Part shown: positions 26,416-35,781 of the stretch, one piece after another
How positions within the stretch are numbered: the first letter of the stretch is position 1
How the letters are laid out: each line of letters opens with the position of its first letter
From: Streptomyces seoulensis
GTDB taxonomy: Bacteria; Actinomycetota; Actinomycetes; Streptomycetales; Streptomycetaceae
Direction of reading: 5' to 3'
Length of the DNA: 64,000 nt
NCBI GenBank assembly: GCA_013364255.1
Contig: CP054936.1
Location: 6,280,353 to 6,344,352 of the forward strand
The notes under the pieces: model-generated
Databases searched by the model: none
What the model was told of the DNA's origin: nothing
Seen by the model: only the letters and a program-made list of their open reading frames with translations
Position numbers and translations under genes: made by a program

Positions 26416-26817
26416 CCGGCCAGTCTGCACCAGCCCTTCACATGGCCCGCCAAAAGCTGGCAACCGCCTGGGAAACAACGCGGCACCGCAGGTCAGACGC
26501 CCTTTTTGAGAGGTATTGCCAGACTCTGGGGAGGCGTGGCGGCGAATCCTGCCAAAGCCTGTCGCAGACGTCCAACCGGCCCACCGGAAAGGCCCCCGGC
26601 ACGGGCCGGAGGAACTTGCCCGCCAACTCCCCTCCGATGTTCACTCCTTCGGGTGGCCGGTCGGACGATGCGGGCCCACTGCCCACCGGCACTGGGAGGG
26701 TCGGAAACCGACGCAGGTCCCCCGCACGCGCGACAGCGCAGGCCGGGGAGGGTGCCGCGCACCCGTCGCACCAGCTGACGGAGCGCCACCCGGGCCCTTG
26801 AGTACACGAGTACAGGA
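26416..26817. other. Divergent intergenic region before the conservon; no gene seen
   Basis: These 402 bases separate the PP2C-like gene and cvnA. Open frames crossing it lack coding character. It should contain the promoters of both units; I see no confident -35/-10 pair, operator or RNA. Confidence 0.5.
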
Positions 26818-29800
26818 ATGCGAGCACCGGTGCAGAAGAAGCGGCCTCGGCGCCCAGGCAAGCAGACGGCCACCGCCGGCGGACCCGCGCAGCCGCCCGG
26901 CACGCCCCCCGCGGCCGTTGCGCCCCCCGCCGTCCCCACGCCCGCCGCCGTCCCCGCGCCCCCCGCCGTCCCGGTCGGCAAGGGCCGCCCCACCCACGTG
27001 CGCAACCGCCTCATCGCCGCGGTCGCCGTCGTGACCGCCGCCGTCGCCGCGGCCGGCGCGCCCTCCGTGATCGCCGCCTCCGGACAGCTGAGCGACTCCC
27101 AGGACCTGGTCGCCCTCGCCGAGCGGACCCAGGACGCCCTGACCCTGGCCCACTCGCTCGCCGACGAACGCGACGAGGTCACCTCCTACGTCGCCGCCGG
27201 CCGCCCCCGGTCCAAGGCGCCCTCCGAGCAGCGCAGCACCCGCGTGGACCGCCAGGTCGACGAGGCGCGCGGCGACGCCGACACCCCCGCCTGGCTGCGC
27301 GCCGACCTCGACGGCATCGCCACCGTGCGCCGCTCGGCGCTCACCGGGCAGAGCAGCGCCCTCCAGGTCCACCAGGCGTACTCCGCCACCATCGCCGAAC
27401 TGCACCGGCTGGCCGAACAGCTGGCCGAGCGGATGCCCTCGCGGGCCGGTTCCGGGGCGCACGCGCTCGCCGAACTCGACACCGCCGTCCAGCAGGCCGC
27501 CGCCGCCCGCGGACTGCTGCTGGCCGCCCTGAACGTGCCGTACTCCTCGCGCACCGTCTACAACCCCCTCACCGGACAGAACACGCGGGAGAACACCTCC
27601 TCGGAGGCCGACGCCAAGCAGCGCGACGCCCTCAGCGCCGCCGCCCAGCAGGCCCGCTTCCGCTCGGACGCGGCCCTCGCCGAGTTCCGCGGCACCGCCC
27701 CCGACGCGGCCCGCGACTCCTACGACTCCACGGTCACCGGCGCCGAGGCGAAGACCGCCGAGGACTACCTCAAGAAGCTCACCGCGCAGCCGGCGCTCTC
27801 CGACGACGACCTGAACACCAGCGTCAAGAAGGCGGACGCCGCGCTCAGCGCCCGCGTCGACCTGATGCGCGGCGCGGAGTCCTCCCTCTACGACCACCGC
27901 ACCAAGGACCTCGCGGCCCTGCGCGACGACGACGTCACCGCGCTGGAGATCCGGGTCGCCCTGCTCGGCGCGCTGCTGCTGCTCACCCTCGGCATCGCCA
28001 CCGGCCTCGCCCGCACCCTCACCCGGCCGCTCGCCGTGCTCCGGCTCGGCTCGGCCCGGCTGGCCGGCGCGGAGGACGCGGGCGCCGAGGAGGCGATCCG
28101 CTTCACGGGCCGCGACGACGAGTTCGCCCAGGTCGTCCGCTCCGTCAACACCCTGCACGCCCGGGCCGCCGCCGTCGCCGAACGGCTCGCCACCCTGGAG
28201 ACCGACCGCAAGCACCTGATCGGCCAGCGGCAGAAGATGGCCGACGCCCGCGAGGAGCTGCGCGCCGAACTCGACGCCGCCACCACCCAGCTGGAGCGGC
28301 TGCGCACCGGCATCGGCTCCACCTTCGTCAACCTCGCGCTGCGCACCCTCGCCCTGGTGGAGCGCCAGCTCGCCGTCATCGAGGGCCTGGAGGACCGCGA
28401 GCAGGACCCCGACCGGCTCGCCACCCTCTTCAAGCTCGACCACTTCGCCACGGTCATGCGCCGGCACAGCGAGAACCTGCTGGTGCTGGCCGGCGCCGAG
28501 CACGTCCAGCAGCACGCCGGACCGGTGCCGCTGGTGGACGTGGTGCGGGCCGCGGTCAGCGAGATCGAGCGCTACGAGCGGGTGCGCATCGCGGCGCTGC
28601 CGCCGCACGCGCACGTGGCCGGGTTCGCCGCCGACGACCTCTCCCACCTGCTGGCCGAACTCATGGAGAACGCCACCTCGTTCTCCCCGCCCGACCAGCC
28701 GGTCGAGGTCTGCGGCTGGCTCCTGGAGAACGGCGAGATCATGCTCTCCGTCCAGGACGAGGGCATCGGCATGGCCGCGGAGCGGCTCACCCGCCTCAAC
28801 GCCCGCCTCGCCGACTTCGACCCCGCGGCCGCCCACGACCACGAGGGCGAGGACGGCCTCGGCCTCGGCCTGTACGTGGTGGCCCGCCTCGCCCACCGGC
28901 ACGGCGCCCGGGTGCGGCTGCGCGAGCAGAAGCAGGGCGGGATCGCGGCGGTCGTCGTCGTGCCCCAGCCGCTGCTGGCCGCCGCGCCGGCCGCCGCGGT
29001 CCCGGCCGCCGGCCCGGCCGTCGCCGGCGCCACCGGGACGGTCTCGCTGCCCGGCGCGGACGCCGAGGCCAACTCCAACGTGCTGCCCGTCCGCGCCGCG
29101 GCCGGCGACCCGCTCGTCCGCCAGGCCGAACAGGCGGTACGGCGCTCGGAGGCGGCGGCGAACGCGCCGGCCCCGGCGGCCCCCGCCGTCGACCCTCCCG
29201 CACCCGGGTCAGAGTCCCCGGCCGGCGCCCCCGCGCCCGCGAAGTCCCCGGCCCCCGCGCCCGCGAAGTCCCCGGCCCCCGCGCCCGCGAAGTCCCCGGC
29301 CGGCGTGCCCGCGGAGTCCCCGGCGGAGACGACGATGGAACTCTTCCTCCCGTCGCCGTCGCCGTCGCCGTCGCCGCAGCCGTCTCCGTCCCCGGCCTCC
29401 TCCCCGCAGCTGTCCCCGTCTCCCGCCCCGGAGCCGGACGGCACCGGACCCCGGCCCGCCGCCGAGGCGTTCCCCGCGCAGCCGCATCCCGTGGACGACC
29501 GCGCCGGGTCCGGGCCGCGCCCGACGGCCGGCGCGGCCCCCGGGCGGACGGAGGGAGACCCCGCGACGGCCTCCCCGCAGGCGCACCCCGCGCCCGAGGC
29601 GTCGCCCGCGAGGCCGCGCCCCGCGGGCGACGGCGCCACGACCGGGCCGCACCCCGAGGGCGACCGGACCGCGTCCCGGACGGACCCCGCGCCCGACGGC
29701 GGCGTATCCGCACCGCACCCTGCACCGCACCCCGCGCCGCACGCCGCCGCGCACAGGCTTTCGGCCGACGGCGGAGCCGACGCCGCCGACGTGCACGAAC

Positions 29801-30078
29801 GCGCCGAGGACGACCAGCTCACCGCCAAGGGTCTGCCCAAGCGCACCCCCAGAATCAGCACCCCCACCCAGGCGCCGCGCCAGCGCACCGGCTCCGTGGA
29901 CGCCGACGCGCTGCGCCGCCGCCTGGGCGGATTCCGCAAGGGCGCGCAGGCCGGCCACCGGGACGTACAGGCGGAGATCGCCGAACGGACGGGCCAGAAC
30001 CAGCGGCCGGACCCGGCAGCCACCCGCGCACACGCCGAGGAATCCACGGGGGGCACCGTCGAGGAGGCAAGCAGTTGA
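26818..30078 (+). CDS. cvnA: Conservon sensor kinase-like protein CvnA (NIT + HAMP + HATPase)
   Basis: A 1086-residue membrane protein of the actinobacterial conservon, proposed to control a GTPase switch. Residues 1-58 are basic, Pro-rich and cytoplasmic. TM1 lies near 62-87, then an extracellular nitrate/nitrite-sensor-like (NIT) helical domain (~100-370), TM2 ~378-400 and HAMP. A coiled coil and a phospho-acceptor-like helix (LDHFATVMRRHSENLLVLAG) precede the ATPase, with LLAELMENATSFSPP, QDEGIGM and GLGLGLYVVARL. Residues ~730-1086 form a disordered tail with three 8-residue copies of APAKSPAP and an SPSPSPSP run. It ends in TTGA shared with cvnB. Confidence 0.93.
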   Translation: MRAPVQKKRPRRPGKQTATAGGPAQPPGTPPAAVAPPAVPTPAAVPAPPAVPVGKGRPTHVRNRLIAAVAVVTAAVAAAGAPSVIAASGQLSDSQDLVALAERTQDALTLAHSLADERDEVTSYVAAGRPRSKAPSEQRSTRVDRQVDEARGDADTPAWLRADLDGIATVRRSALTGQSSALQVHQAYSATIAELHRLAEQLAERMPSRAGSGAHALAELDTAVQQAAAARGLLLAALNVPYSSRTVYNPLTGQNTRENTSSEADAKQRDALSAAAQQARFRSDAALAEFRGTAPDAARDSYDSTVTGAEAKTAEDYLKKLTAQPALSDDDLNTSVKKADAALSARVDLMRGAESSLYDHRTKDLAALRDDDVTALEIRVALLGALLLLTLGIATGLARTLTRPLAVLRLGSARLAGAEDAGAEEAIRFTGRDDEFAQVVRSVNTLHARAAAVAERLATLETDRKHLIGQRQKMADAREELRAELDAATTQLERLRTGIGSTFVNLALRTLALVERQLAVIEGLEDREQDPDRLATLFKLDHFATVMRRHSENLLVLAGAEHVQQHAGPVPLVDVVRAAVSEIERYERVRIAALPPHAHVAGFAADDLSHLLAELMENATSFSPPDQPVEVCGWLLENGEIMLSVQDEGIGMAAERLTRLNARLADFDPAAAHDHEGEDGLGLGLYVVARLAHRHGARVRLREQKQGGIAAVVVVPQPLLAAAPAAAVPAAGPAVAGATGTVSLPGADAEANSNVLPVRAAAGDPLVRQAEQAVRRSEAAANAPAPAAPAVDPPAPGSESPAGAPAPAKSPAPAPAKSPAPAPAKSPAGVPAESPAETTMELFLPSPSPSPSPQPSPSPASSPQLSPSPAPEPDGTGPRPAAEAFPAQPHPVDDRAGSGPRPTAGAAPGRTEGDPATASPQAHPAPEASPARPRPAGDGATTGPHPEGDRTASRTDPAPDGGVSAPHPAPHPAPHAAAHRLSADGGADAADVHERAEDDQLTAKGLPKRTPRISTPTQAPRQRTGSVDADALRRRLGGFRKGAQAGHRDVQAEIAERTGQNQRPDPAATRAHAEESTGGTVEEASS
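29233..29304 (+). repeat. 24-bp tandem repeat x3 inside cvnA
   Basis: Three units (29233-29256, 29257-29280, 29281-29304), the last differing only at its end, each coding APAKSPAP in the disordered tail of CvnA. Confidence 0.9.
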
Positions 30079-30575
30079 CCGCTCCCAGCACCTTCGGACT
30101 GAGCCGAGAGGCCCGCAACCTGCACTGGCTGCTGACCAACCTCGTCGAGGAGGTCCCCGGCATCGCATCGGTCGCCGTGGTCTCCTCCGACGGCCTCCTG
30201 CTGCTCTCCTCCGACCAGGACCGCAACGAGGCGGCCCGCACGGCCCCCGGCGCGCCCCGGGGCCCGCGCGGCTCCGCCGCCGACCTCGCCACCGTCGTCT
30301 CCGGCATCGGCAGCCTCACCGTGGGCGCGGCCCGGCTGATGGACGGCGGCGCGGTCCGGCACACGATGGTCGCGATGGACGAGGGCAGCCTGTTCGTCAT
30401 GTCGATCAGCGACGGTTCGCTGCTCGGCGTGCACGGCTCGGCGGAGTGCGACATGAGCGTGGTGGCGTACCACATGGCGCTCTTCGTCGGCCGCGCCGGA
30501 CACGTCCTGACGCCCGAACTCCGCAGCGAGCTGCGGAAGTCACTGGAGTCCGAGTCGGCCGGGAGCCTTCGATGA
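30075..30575 (+). CDS. cvnB: Conservon roadblock/LC7 protein CvnB
   Basis: A 166-residue roadblock/LC7 protein, a family that binds and regulates small GTPases. The fold is seen in HWLLTNLVEEVPGIASVAVV, SSDGLLLLSSDQ, and FVMSISDGSLLGVHGSAECD. The start is TTG at 30075, overlapping the cvnA stop by four bases. This version carries an insertion, RTAPGAPRGPRG, between strands (near residues 55-66). It is expected to link CvnA to the GTPase CvnD. Confidence 0.93.
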   Translation: MTAPSTFGLSREARNLHWLLTNLVEEVPGIASVAVVSSDGLLLLSSDQDRNEAARTAPGAPRGPRGSAADLATVVSGIGSLTVGAARLMDGGAVRHTMVAMDEGSLFVMSISDGSLLGVHGSAECDMSVVAYHMALFVGRAGHVLTPELRSELRKSLESESAGSLR

Positions 30576-31018
30576 GCCATGCCATGAGCGGTCCGCTGGG
30601 CGGCGTGCCCAAACAGCAGCTCCCGGTGCGCGGCGGCGACCGCAGGCCCGCCCGGGTCCGCCCCTACTCCCTCACCGGCGGCCGCACCCGCTTCGGCCAC
30701 GTCCTCCTGGTGGAGACGTTCGTGGCGAGCACGGCCGCGCTGGAGGCGGGCGAGGAGCGCCGGGAGTTGGACAACGGTTCGCTCACCACCCGGGTGATGC
30801 CCGAGATGCGGGCCATCGTCGAACTGTGCCGCCGGATGCGGACGGTGGCCGAGATCGCCGCGCTGCTGAAGATGCCGCTCGGTGTGGTCCGCGTGCTCCT
30901 GAGCGACCTCGCGGACCAGGGAAAGATCCGTGTGTACGGAACCGGAACCGGTCACGGCACCGGCCGTCCGGACCGCGCTCTGCTGGAAAGGGTGCTGAGT
31001 GGACTCCGCCGTCTCTGA
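30572..31018 (+). CDS. cvnC: Conservon DUF742 protein CvnC
   Basis: A 148-residue DUF742 protein. The conserved RPYSLTGGRTRF start and the winged-helix-like end, AEIAALLKMPLGVVRVLLSDLADQGKI, are clear. The family always accompanies cvnB and cvnD; its exact role is unknown. The ATG at 30572 overlaps the cvnB stop as ATGA. A second ATG at 30584 is possible. The 3' end overlaps cvnD by 20 bases. Confidence 0.93.
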   Translation: MSHAMSGPLGGVPKQQLPVRGGDRRPARVRPYSLTGGRTRFGHVLLVETFVASTAALEAGEERRELDNGSLTTRVMPEMRAIVELCRRMRTVAEIAALLKMPLGVVRVLLSDLADQGKIRVYGTGTGHGTGRPDRALLERVLSGLRRL

Positions 31019-31646
31019 CGCCGCCGCCTTCGCGACCGGCGTCTCCCCGCTCGACGAAACCGACGAGACGCTGCGGCCCTGGCAGACGGACCGCACCCGC
31101 GCCCCGATCGCCACGAAGATAGTGGTGGCGGGCGGCTTCGGCGTGGGCAAGACCACGCTGGTCACCACCGTCTCGGAGATCACGCCCCTCCAGACGGAGG
31201 CGCTGATGACCGAGGCCAGCGCCGACACCGACGACCTCACCGCCACCCCCGGCAAGGTCACCACCACCGTCGCCATGGACTTCGGGCGGATCACGCTCGA
31301 CGACGACCTGGTGCTGTACCTGTTCGGCACGCCCGGCCAGCAGCGGTTCTGGTTCATGTGGGACGACCTGGTGCGCGGCGCGATAGGCGCCGTCGTCCTG
31401 GCCGACACCCGCCGGCTGAAGGACTGCTTCCCGGCCCTGGACTACTTCGAGAGCTGCGGACTGCCGTACGTCGTCGCGGTCAACCACTTCGACGACACCG
31501 AGCTGTTCGAGCCGGACGACGTCCGGGAGGCGCTCACGATCCCGGCCCACATACCTGTCATGATCATGGACGCGCGGCACCGGATCTCGGCCATCGAGAC
31601 GCTGCTGGCCCTGGTGGCCCACGCGCTCGAGGAGACTCCCGAGTAG
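30999..31646 (+). CDS. cvnD: Conservon small GTPase CvnD
   Basis: A 215-residue Ras-like GTPase of the MglA/Rab-like conservon class. The P-loop is GGFGVGKTT (near residues 43-51), the G3 region is YLFGTPGQQRF and the G4-like region is VAVNHFDDTE. GTP-state switching presumably passes the CvnA signal onward; in the family CvnD sits at the membrane surface with CvnB. The start is GTG at 30999 inside cvnC. The 3' end (ctcccgagtagtc) is copied 51 bases downstream. Confidence 0.94.
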   Translation: MDSAVSDAAAFATGVSPLDETDETLRPWQTDRTRAPIATKIVVAGGFGVGKTTLVTTVSEITPLQTEALMTEASADTDDLTATPGKVTTTVAMDFGRITLDDDLVLYLFGTPGQQRFWFMWDDLVRGAIGAVVLADTRRLKDCFPALDYFESCGLPYVVAVNHFDDTELFEPDDVREALTIPAHIPVMIMDARHRISAIETLLALVAHALEETPE

Positions 31647-31699
31647 TCCGCGGTCCCCGAGCCGTCCCGGCCCCGAGCCGTCCCGGCTCCCGAGTAGTC
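31636..31699 (+). repeat. Nested direct repeats across the cvnD stop
   Basis: The 13-mer ctcccgagtagtc containing the cvnD stop (31636-31648) recurs at 31687-31699. Between them are two perfect tandem 16-bp units, ccccgagccgtcccgg (31655-31670, 31671-31686). Confidence 0.85.
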
Positions 31700-31764
31700 G
31701 CCGGCCCCCCGGCAGTCCGTTCCGGTGCGCGCGCCGTTCCCCAGCCGTAGGAGATACCACCCGC

Positions 31765-33030
31765 ATGCGCAAGATACTCGTCGTGGGGGCCGGCCAGTCC
31801 GGTCTCCAGCTCGCCCTCGGCCTCCAGTCGCACGGCTACGAGGTCACCCTGATGTCCAACCGGACCGCCGACGAGATCCGCTCCGGCCGGGTCATGTCGA
31901 CGCAGTGCATGTTCCACACCGCGCTCCAGCACGAGCGGGACCTCCAGATCAACTTCTGGGAGTCCCAGGCCCCGAGGATCGAGGGACTCGGCGTCTCCGT
32001 CGCCGCCCCCGGCTCCTTCGACCCGGGCCCCTCGCAGCGCGCGATCGACTGGGTGGGCCGGCTCGACGGGTACGCGCAGTCGGTCGACCAGCGGGTCAAG
32101 ATGGCCGGCTGGACGGAGACGTTCGCGCAGCGCGGCGGCCAGCTCGTCGTGCACGGCGCGGCCGTCGGCGACCTCGACTACTTCTCCCGCGCCTACGACC
32201 TCGTCCTGGTCTCGGCCGGCAAGGGCGAACTCGTCTCGATGTTCGAGCGGGACGCCGAGCGCTCCCCGTACAGCGAGCCGCAGCGCGCGCTGGCGGTGGC
32301 GTACGTGCACGGACTCGGCCCGCGCCCCGAGCACCCGGAGTTCGACGCGGTCCGCTGCAACATCGTGCCCGGCGTCGGCGAGCTGTTCGTCATGCCGACG
32401 TACACGCTCTCCGGCCGCGCCGACATCCTGTTCTGGGAGGGCGTGCCCGGCGGCCCGCTCGACGCCTTCCAGGGCGTCAAGGACCCGGCCGAGCACCTGG
32501 CGCTCACGCTCGACCTGATGAAGACCTTCCTGCCGTGGGAGTACGCGCGGGCCACGCGGGTCGAGCTGACGGACGCCGGCGGCACGCTCGCCGGCCGTTA
32601 CGCCCCGACCGTGCGCAAGCCGATCGGCCGGCTGCCCGGCGGCGGCCTCGTCCTGGGCGTCGCGGACGTCGTCGTCGCCAACGACCCGATCACCGGCCAG
32701 GGTTCCAATTCGGCGGCCAAGTGCGCCGCCGCCTACCTCGCCTCGATCCTGGAGCGCGGCGACCAGCCGTTCGACGAGGAGTGGATGGGGCAGACGTTCG
32801 ACCGCTACTGGAACACCGCGCGGCACGTCACCAAGTGGACGAACGCCATGCTCGCGCCGCCGCCGGAGCACGTGCTCAACCTGCTCGGCGCCGCCGGCCA
32901 GTTGCAGCCGGTCGCCGACCGCTTCGCCAACGGCTTCGACGACCCGGCCGACTTCGAGAACTTCTTCTTCGACCCGGCGAAGTCCGAGGCCTACCTCGGC
33001 GAGGTCGCCGCCGCCGGCTCCGCCGCGTAG
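31765..33030 (+). CDS. Styrene/indole monooxygenase-like FAD protein
   Basis: A 421-residue single-component-type FAD oxygenase of the styrene monooxygenase StyA/IndA family, which epoxidises styrene or indole using FADH2 from a separate reductase. The dinucleotide fold is ILVVGAGQSGLQLALGL at the N-terminus, with DPITGQGSNSAAKCAAAYL near residue 310 as the second FAD motif. In actinobacteria this gene commonly follows a conservon, as it does here (118 bases after cvnD), which suggests a conserved partnership rather than styrene breakdown. The ATG has TAGGAGAT upstream. No reductase gene is nearby. The last 40 bases overlap the NlpC/P60 gene. Confidence 0.88.
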   Translation: MRKILVVGAGQSGLQLALGLQSHGYEVTLMSNRTADEIRSGRVMSTQCMFHTALQHERDLQINFWESQAPRIEGLGVSVAAPGSFDPGPSQRAIDWVGRLDGYAQSVDQRVKMAGWTETFAQRGGQLVVHGAAVGDLDYFSRAYDLVLVSAGKGELVSMFERDAERSPYSEPQRALAVAYVHGLGPRPEHPEFDAVRCNIVPGVGELFVMPTYTLSGRADILFWEGVPGGPLDAFQGVKDPAEHLALTLDLMKTFLPWEYARATRVELTDAGGTLAGRYAPTVRKPIGRLPGGGLVLGVADVVVANDPITGQGSNSAAKCAAAYLASILERGDQPFDEEWMGQTFDRYWNTARHVTKWTNAMLAPPPEHVLNLLGAAGQLQPVADRFANGFDDPADFENFFFDPAKSEAYLGEVAAAGSAA

Positions 33031-35366
33031 AGCCCCGCGTCCGGCCCGTCCAGGGCGCCCGCGGGCAGCGCCGGCGGCACGTACCGCGGCAGGGGCCGCC
33101 CGCCCGGGTCGGGCCGTACGGCGCCCAGCACCGGGTTGGCGGCCAGCGGCGACACCTTCACCGTGGCGCCGGGCCGGGGCGCCTGGACGACCATGCCGTC
33201 GCCGAGGTAGAGCGCCACGTGCGTGGCCTCGGGGAAGTAGACCACCAGGTCGCCCGGGCGCAGCTCGCTGAGCGGCACCCGCTTCAGGTGCGCCCACTGC
33301 TCCTGGCTGGTGCGCGGGATCGCGGTCCCGGCCCGCGCCCACGCCTGCGAGGTCAGCCCCGAGCAGTCGTACGCCTGCGGGCCCGCGGCGCCCCACTGGT
33401 ACGGCTTGCCGAGCTGGCGCACCGCGTAGCGCACGGCCTCCTCGCCCTCGGCGCTGGGCGGCTGCCCGGCGCCGAGCGCGCCGGAGGCGAGGAACCCGCG
33501 CTGCGCCTCGACGATCCCGCCGCGCTCGAACGCGGCGAGCGCGGTCAGCTGCTGGGCGCTGAGCGAGGCCAGCAGCTTCTCCACCGCGGCCAGCCGCGCG
33601 CGTACGTCGTCCCGGGCGCGCTGCTGCCGCCGGGCGAGGGCGAGCCGGGCGTCGAGCGCCGCGTGCGCCTGGCGGGCGAGGGCGGCGGCGCGCCGCTCGT
33701 CGCCGGTCAGCCGGGTCACCGTTTCGGCCCGCTCGCGGGCGATCTGCCCGACGACGTGGCTCTGTTGCAGCGCGTGCTGCGGGTCGCGGGCCAGCAGCAG
33801 ACGCAGGTACGGCGACAGGTCGCCGCCGTCCTGGTACTGCTGCCTCGCGAGCCGCCCGGCCGCCGCCCGGCTCGCGGCCACCGCCTCGCGCGCCCGCGCG
33901 AGCGCCGCGTCCACCCGCGCGACCTCGGCCCGCTGCCGCCCCAGCGCGACTCCGGCCGCGTCGTAACTCTCGGTGGCCCGCTCGGCCTCCCGGTACAACA
34001 GCCCCAGCCGCCCCAGCAACTCCGCCACGGACCCACTCGCCGGCCCAGCGGGACTCCGCGCCTCGGGCTGCGCGCCCCGACGACCGGACGACAGCTCTCC
34101 GAGTCCACCCGGCCCGCCGGCGGGCCCCGCACCCACGACCAGCGGCCCCCGGGACGCGACCGACCCCGCCGAGGGCGAGGGTTGCCCGGCGAGCGCGCTC
34201 GGCGCGGAGGGCGGTCCCGTGGGGGTCGGCGCTTCGGCCCTGAGGGGCTGCTCGGAGGCGGTCGGCCGCGCGGGTGCGTGTCGGATATCCGGCGCGGTGG
34301 ACTGTCTCGCGGGAGGCGGCGTCCCCACCTCGGGAGTCCGCCCGGCGGTGGTCGGCGCCCCTGCCCCGGGAGTCCGCTCGGCGGCGGTCGGCCGCACGGG
34401 CGTGTGTCGCGCGTTCGGCGCGGTGGGCTGTCCCGTCGGGGCCGGTGCCGCTGCCCCGGGGGGCCGTCCGGCAGCGCCTCGGCCCTGCGGCCCACCGGCG
34501 GCAGGCATTGCGGAGGTGGCGGGCCGCCCGGCGTCGGCCGGAGCCGGGACGGACCGCGCACCAGGCGCGGGGGCCGGCGCGGCGGTACCCCGTGGCCTAC
34601 GGGGGGCCTGCGTGCCGGTCGCTGATGCCCCTGCCTGCGCGGAGAGCCTCGCGCCGCCGGAGGGCCGGCCGCTCGCCGGTGGCGCGGTGCCGGCCTGGAG
34701 CTCGGCCGCGAGCGGTGCCGAAGTGGCCACGCGCGGGCCGTCCGTGGTCTCCCGCACGGCGGGCGACCGGCCGCCGGGCGAGGACTGCCTGCTTCCTGCG
34801 GTGACCGGCGGCGTCGGCGCGGACTGTGCCCCTGGCGTGGGGAACTTCTCGGCGAGGGAGTGTCGGCCGCTCACCGGTGGCGCGCCGGGGGCTCGGTGCC
34901 CGGCCGCAGGCAGTGCCCCGGCCGTCGGCGCCGGGCGCGCCTCCGGCGCGGAGGGCGGCCCGCCGACGAGCGGGACGCCTGCCCGCGGCGGTGCGGCGGG
35001 GCGTTGTCCGGCCGGAGGCCGTGCCGCGACGGTCGCTCGTGGGGCGACCGGGAGCCGCTGCCCCGCGGCGGGCGGGCGCCCGCCCGGCGGCGCTTGCCCC
35101 GGCCCGGCGGCGGGCGCCGCCGTCGGCGACGGACGCGTCCCCGACGCGGGAGCCTTGCCGTCGGCGGGCGGCCGCCCGCCCGCCGACGGCGACGCCGGGA
35201 CGGCCTCGTGCTCGGCCGCAGGCCGTGGTCCGGCAGCCACGCGGAGGGCGGCCGGGGGCCGTGACCCGGCGGCGGGCAGGGGGGTGGCCGTGGTGGAGGC
35301 GGGGGAGAGGGCCGCCTGGGCCGCCATCGCGGCCGTGCACACCAGGCGCGGCAACCTTCCTGACAC
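32991..35366 (-). CDS. Secreted NlpC/P60 cell-wall hydrolase with very long Pro/Ala-rich region
   Basis: A 791-residue secreted peptidoglycan endopeptidase. The signal peptide (RLPRLVCTAAMAAQAAL) comes first. Residues ~30-430 are a low-complexity Pro/Ala/Gly/Thr/Arg region with loose repeats such as APTPTGPPSAP and PARPTASEQ. Residues ~440-600 form a coiled coil (REAERATESYDAAGVALGRQ onwards), as in RipA-like proteins. The NlpC/P60 domain at the end has catalytic Cys in AYDCSGLTSQAW (near 667) and His in ATHVALYLGDGMV. Typical Streptomyces homologues are 330-400 residues. The start is GTG at 35364-35366 with GGAGGTGA upstream, in frame with the catalytic domain, so the extra region is genuinely coded. 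The 3' end overlaps the flavoprotein gene. Confidence 0.85.
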   Translation of the reverse strand: MSGRLPRLVCTAAMAAQAALSPASTTATPLPAAGSRPPAALRVAAGPRPAAEHEAVPASPSAGGRPPADGKAPASGTRPSPTAAPAAGPGQAPPGGRPPAAGQRLPVAPRATVAARPPAGQRPAAPPRAGVPLVGGPPSAPEARPAPTAGALPAAGHRAPGAPPVSGRHSLAEKFPTPGAQSAPTPPVTAGSRQSSPGGRSPAVRETTDGPRVATSAPLAAELQAGTAPPASGRPSGGARLSAQAGASATGTQAPRRPRGTAAPAPAPGARSVPAPADAGRPATSAMPAAGGPQGRGAAGRPPGAAAPAPTGQPTAPNARHTPVRPTAAERTPGAGAPTTAGRTPEVGTPPPARQSTAPDIRHAPARPTASEQPLRAEAPTPTGPPSAPSALAGQPSPSAGSVASRGPLVVGAGPAGGPGGLGELSSGRRGAQPEARSPAGPASGSVAELLGRLGLLYREAERATESYDAAGVALGRQRAEVARVDAALARAREAVAASRAAAGRLARQQYQDGGDLSPYLRLLLARDPQHALQQSHVVGQIARERAETVTRLTGDERRAAALARQAHAALDARLALARRQQRARDDVRARLAAVEKLLASLSAQQLTALAAFERGGIVEAQRGFLASGALGAGQPPSAEGEEAVRYAVRQLGKPYQWGAAGPQAYDCSGLTSQAWARAGTAIPRTSQEQWAHLKRVPLSELRPGDLVVYFPEATHVALYLGDGMVVQAPRPGATVKVSPLAANPVLGAVRPDPGGRPLPRYVPPALPAGALDGPDAGLYAAEPAAATSPR

Positions 35367-35481
35367 GTCATCACCTCCGGTGCGCGGCGGCCTGTCCGCC
35401 TCACACCGTGAGATTCGACGTATCAACCGACGATGTGTGCCCACGCTGCGCCGTACGGCGCAACATGCTCACCCGCCCGTG

Positions 35482-35781
35482 TCACCCGGCTTGCCGACCG
35501 GGCGGTTTCGACCACGGCCACTTCGGGCCGCCGCCGCGCCGGCCCTCGGGATCGAACGCGTACTTCCACCCCTGGGGCAGCCCTAGACGCTTGCTGTGGC
35601 CGCGCGGGACCCGGCGGTAGACGAGCACGGTGGGCGGGCCGCCCGCCGCGTCCGGGACCGGGATGCGGTACGTCTTCGGAGGGTTCCCGGTGGGCCCCAC
35701 CAGCACCGGCAGCACCCGCCCGTCCATGGGGCCGCCCTCGAAGGGGGTGTCTTGGCTCTTCACGGTCCCAGTGTCAGCCAT
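35482..35781 (-). CDS. Small conserved hypothetical protein
   Basis: A 99-residue protein rich in Pro, Gly, Arg and Trp, ending KWPWSKPPGRQAG. The middle, TYRIPVPDAAGGPPTVLVYRR, looks like paired strands. I recognise no domain. It is coupled to the TetR gene: the ATG lies 8 bases inside the TetR 3' end. It is likely to be a real gene because of that coupling and because the sequence has ordinary composition; the role is unknown. Confidence 0.65.
   Translation of the reverse strand: MADTGTVKSQDTPFEGGPMDGRVLPVLVGPTGNPPKTYRIPVPDAAGGPPTVLVYRRVPRGHSKRLGLPQGWKYAFDPEGRRGGGPKWPWSKPPGRQAG

Noticed and set aside
26641..28902. A 753-residue minus-strand protein
   Set aside because: Antisense of cvnA; no domain in it.
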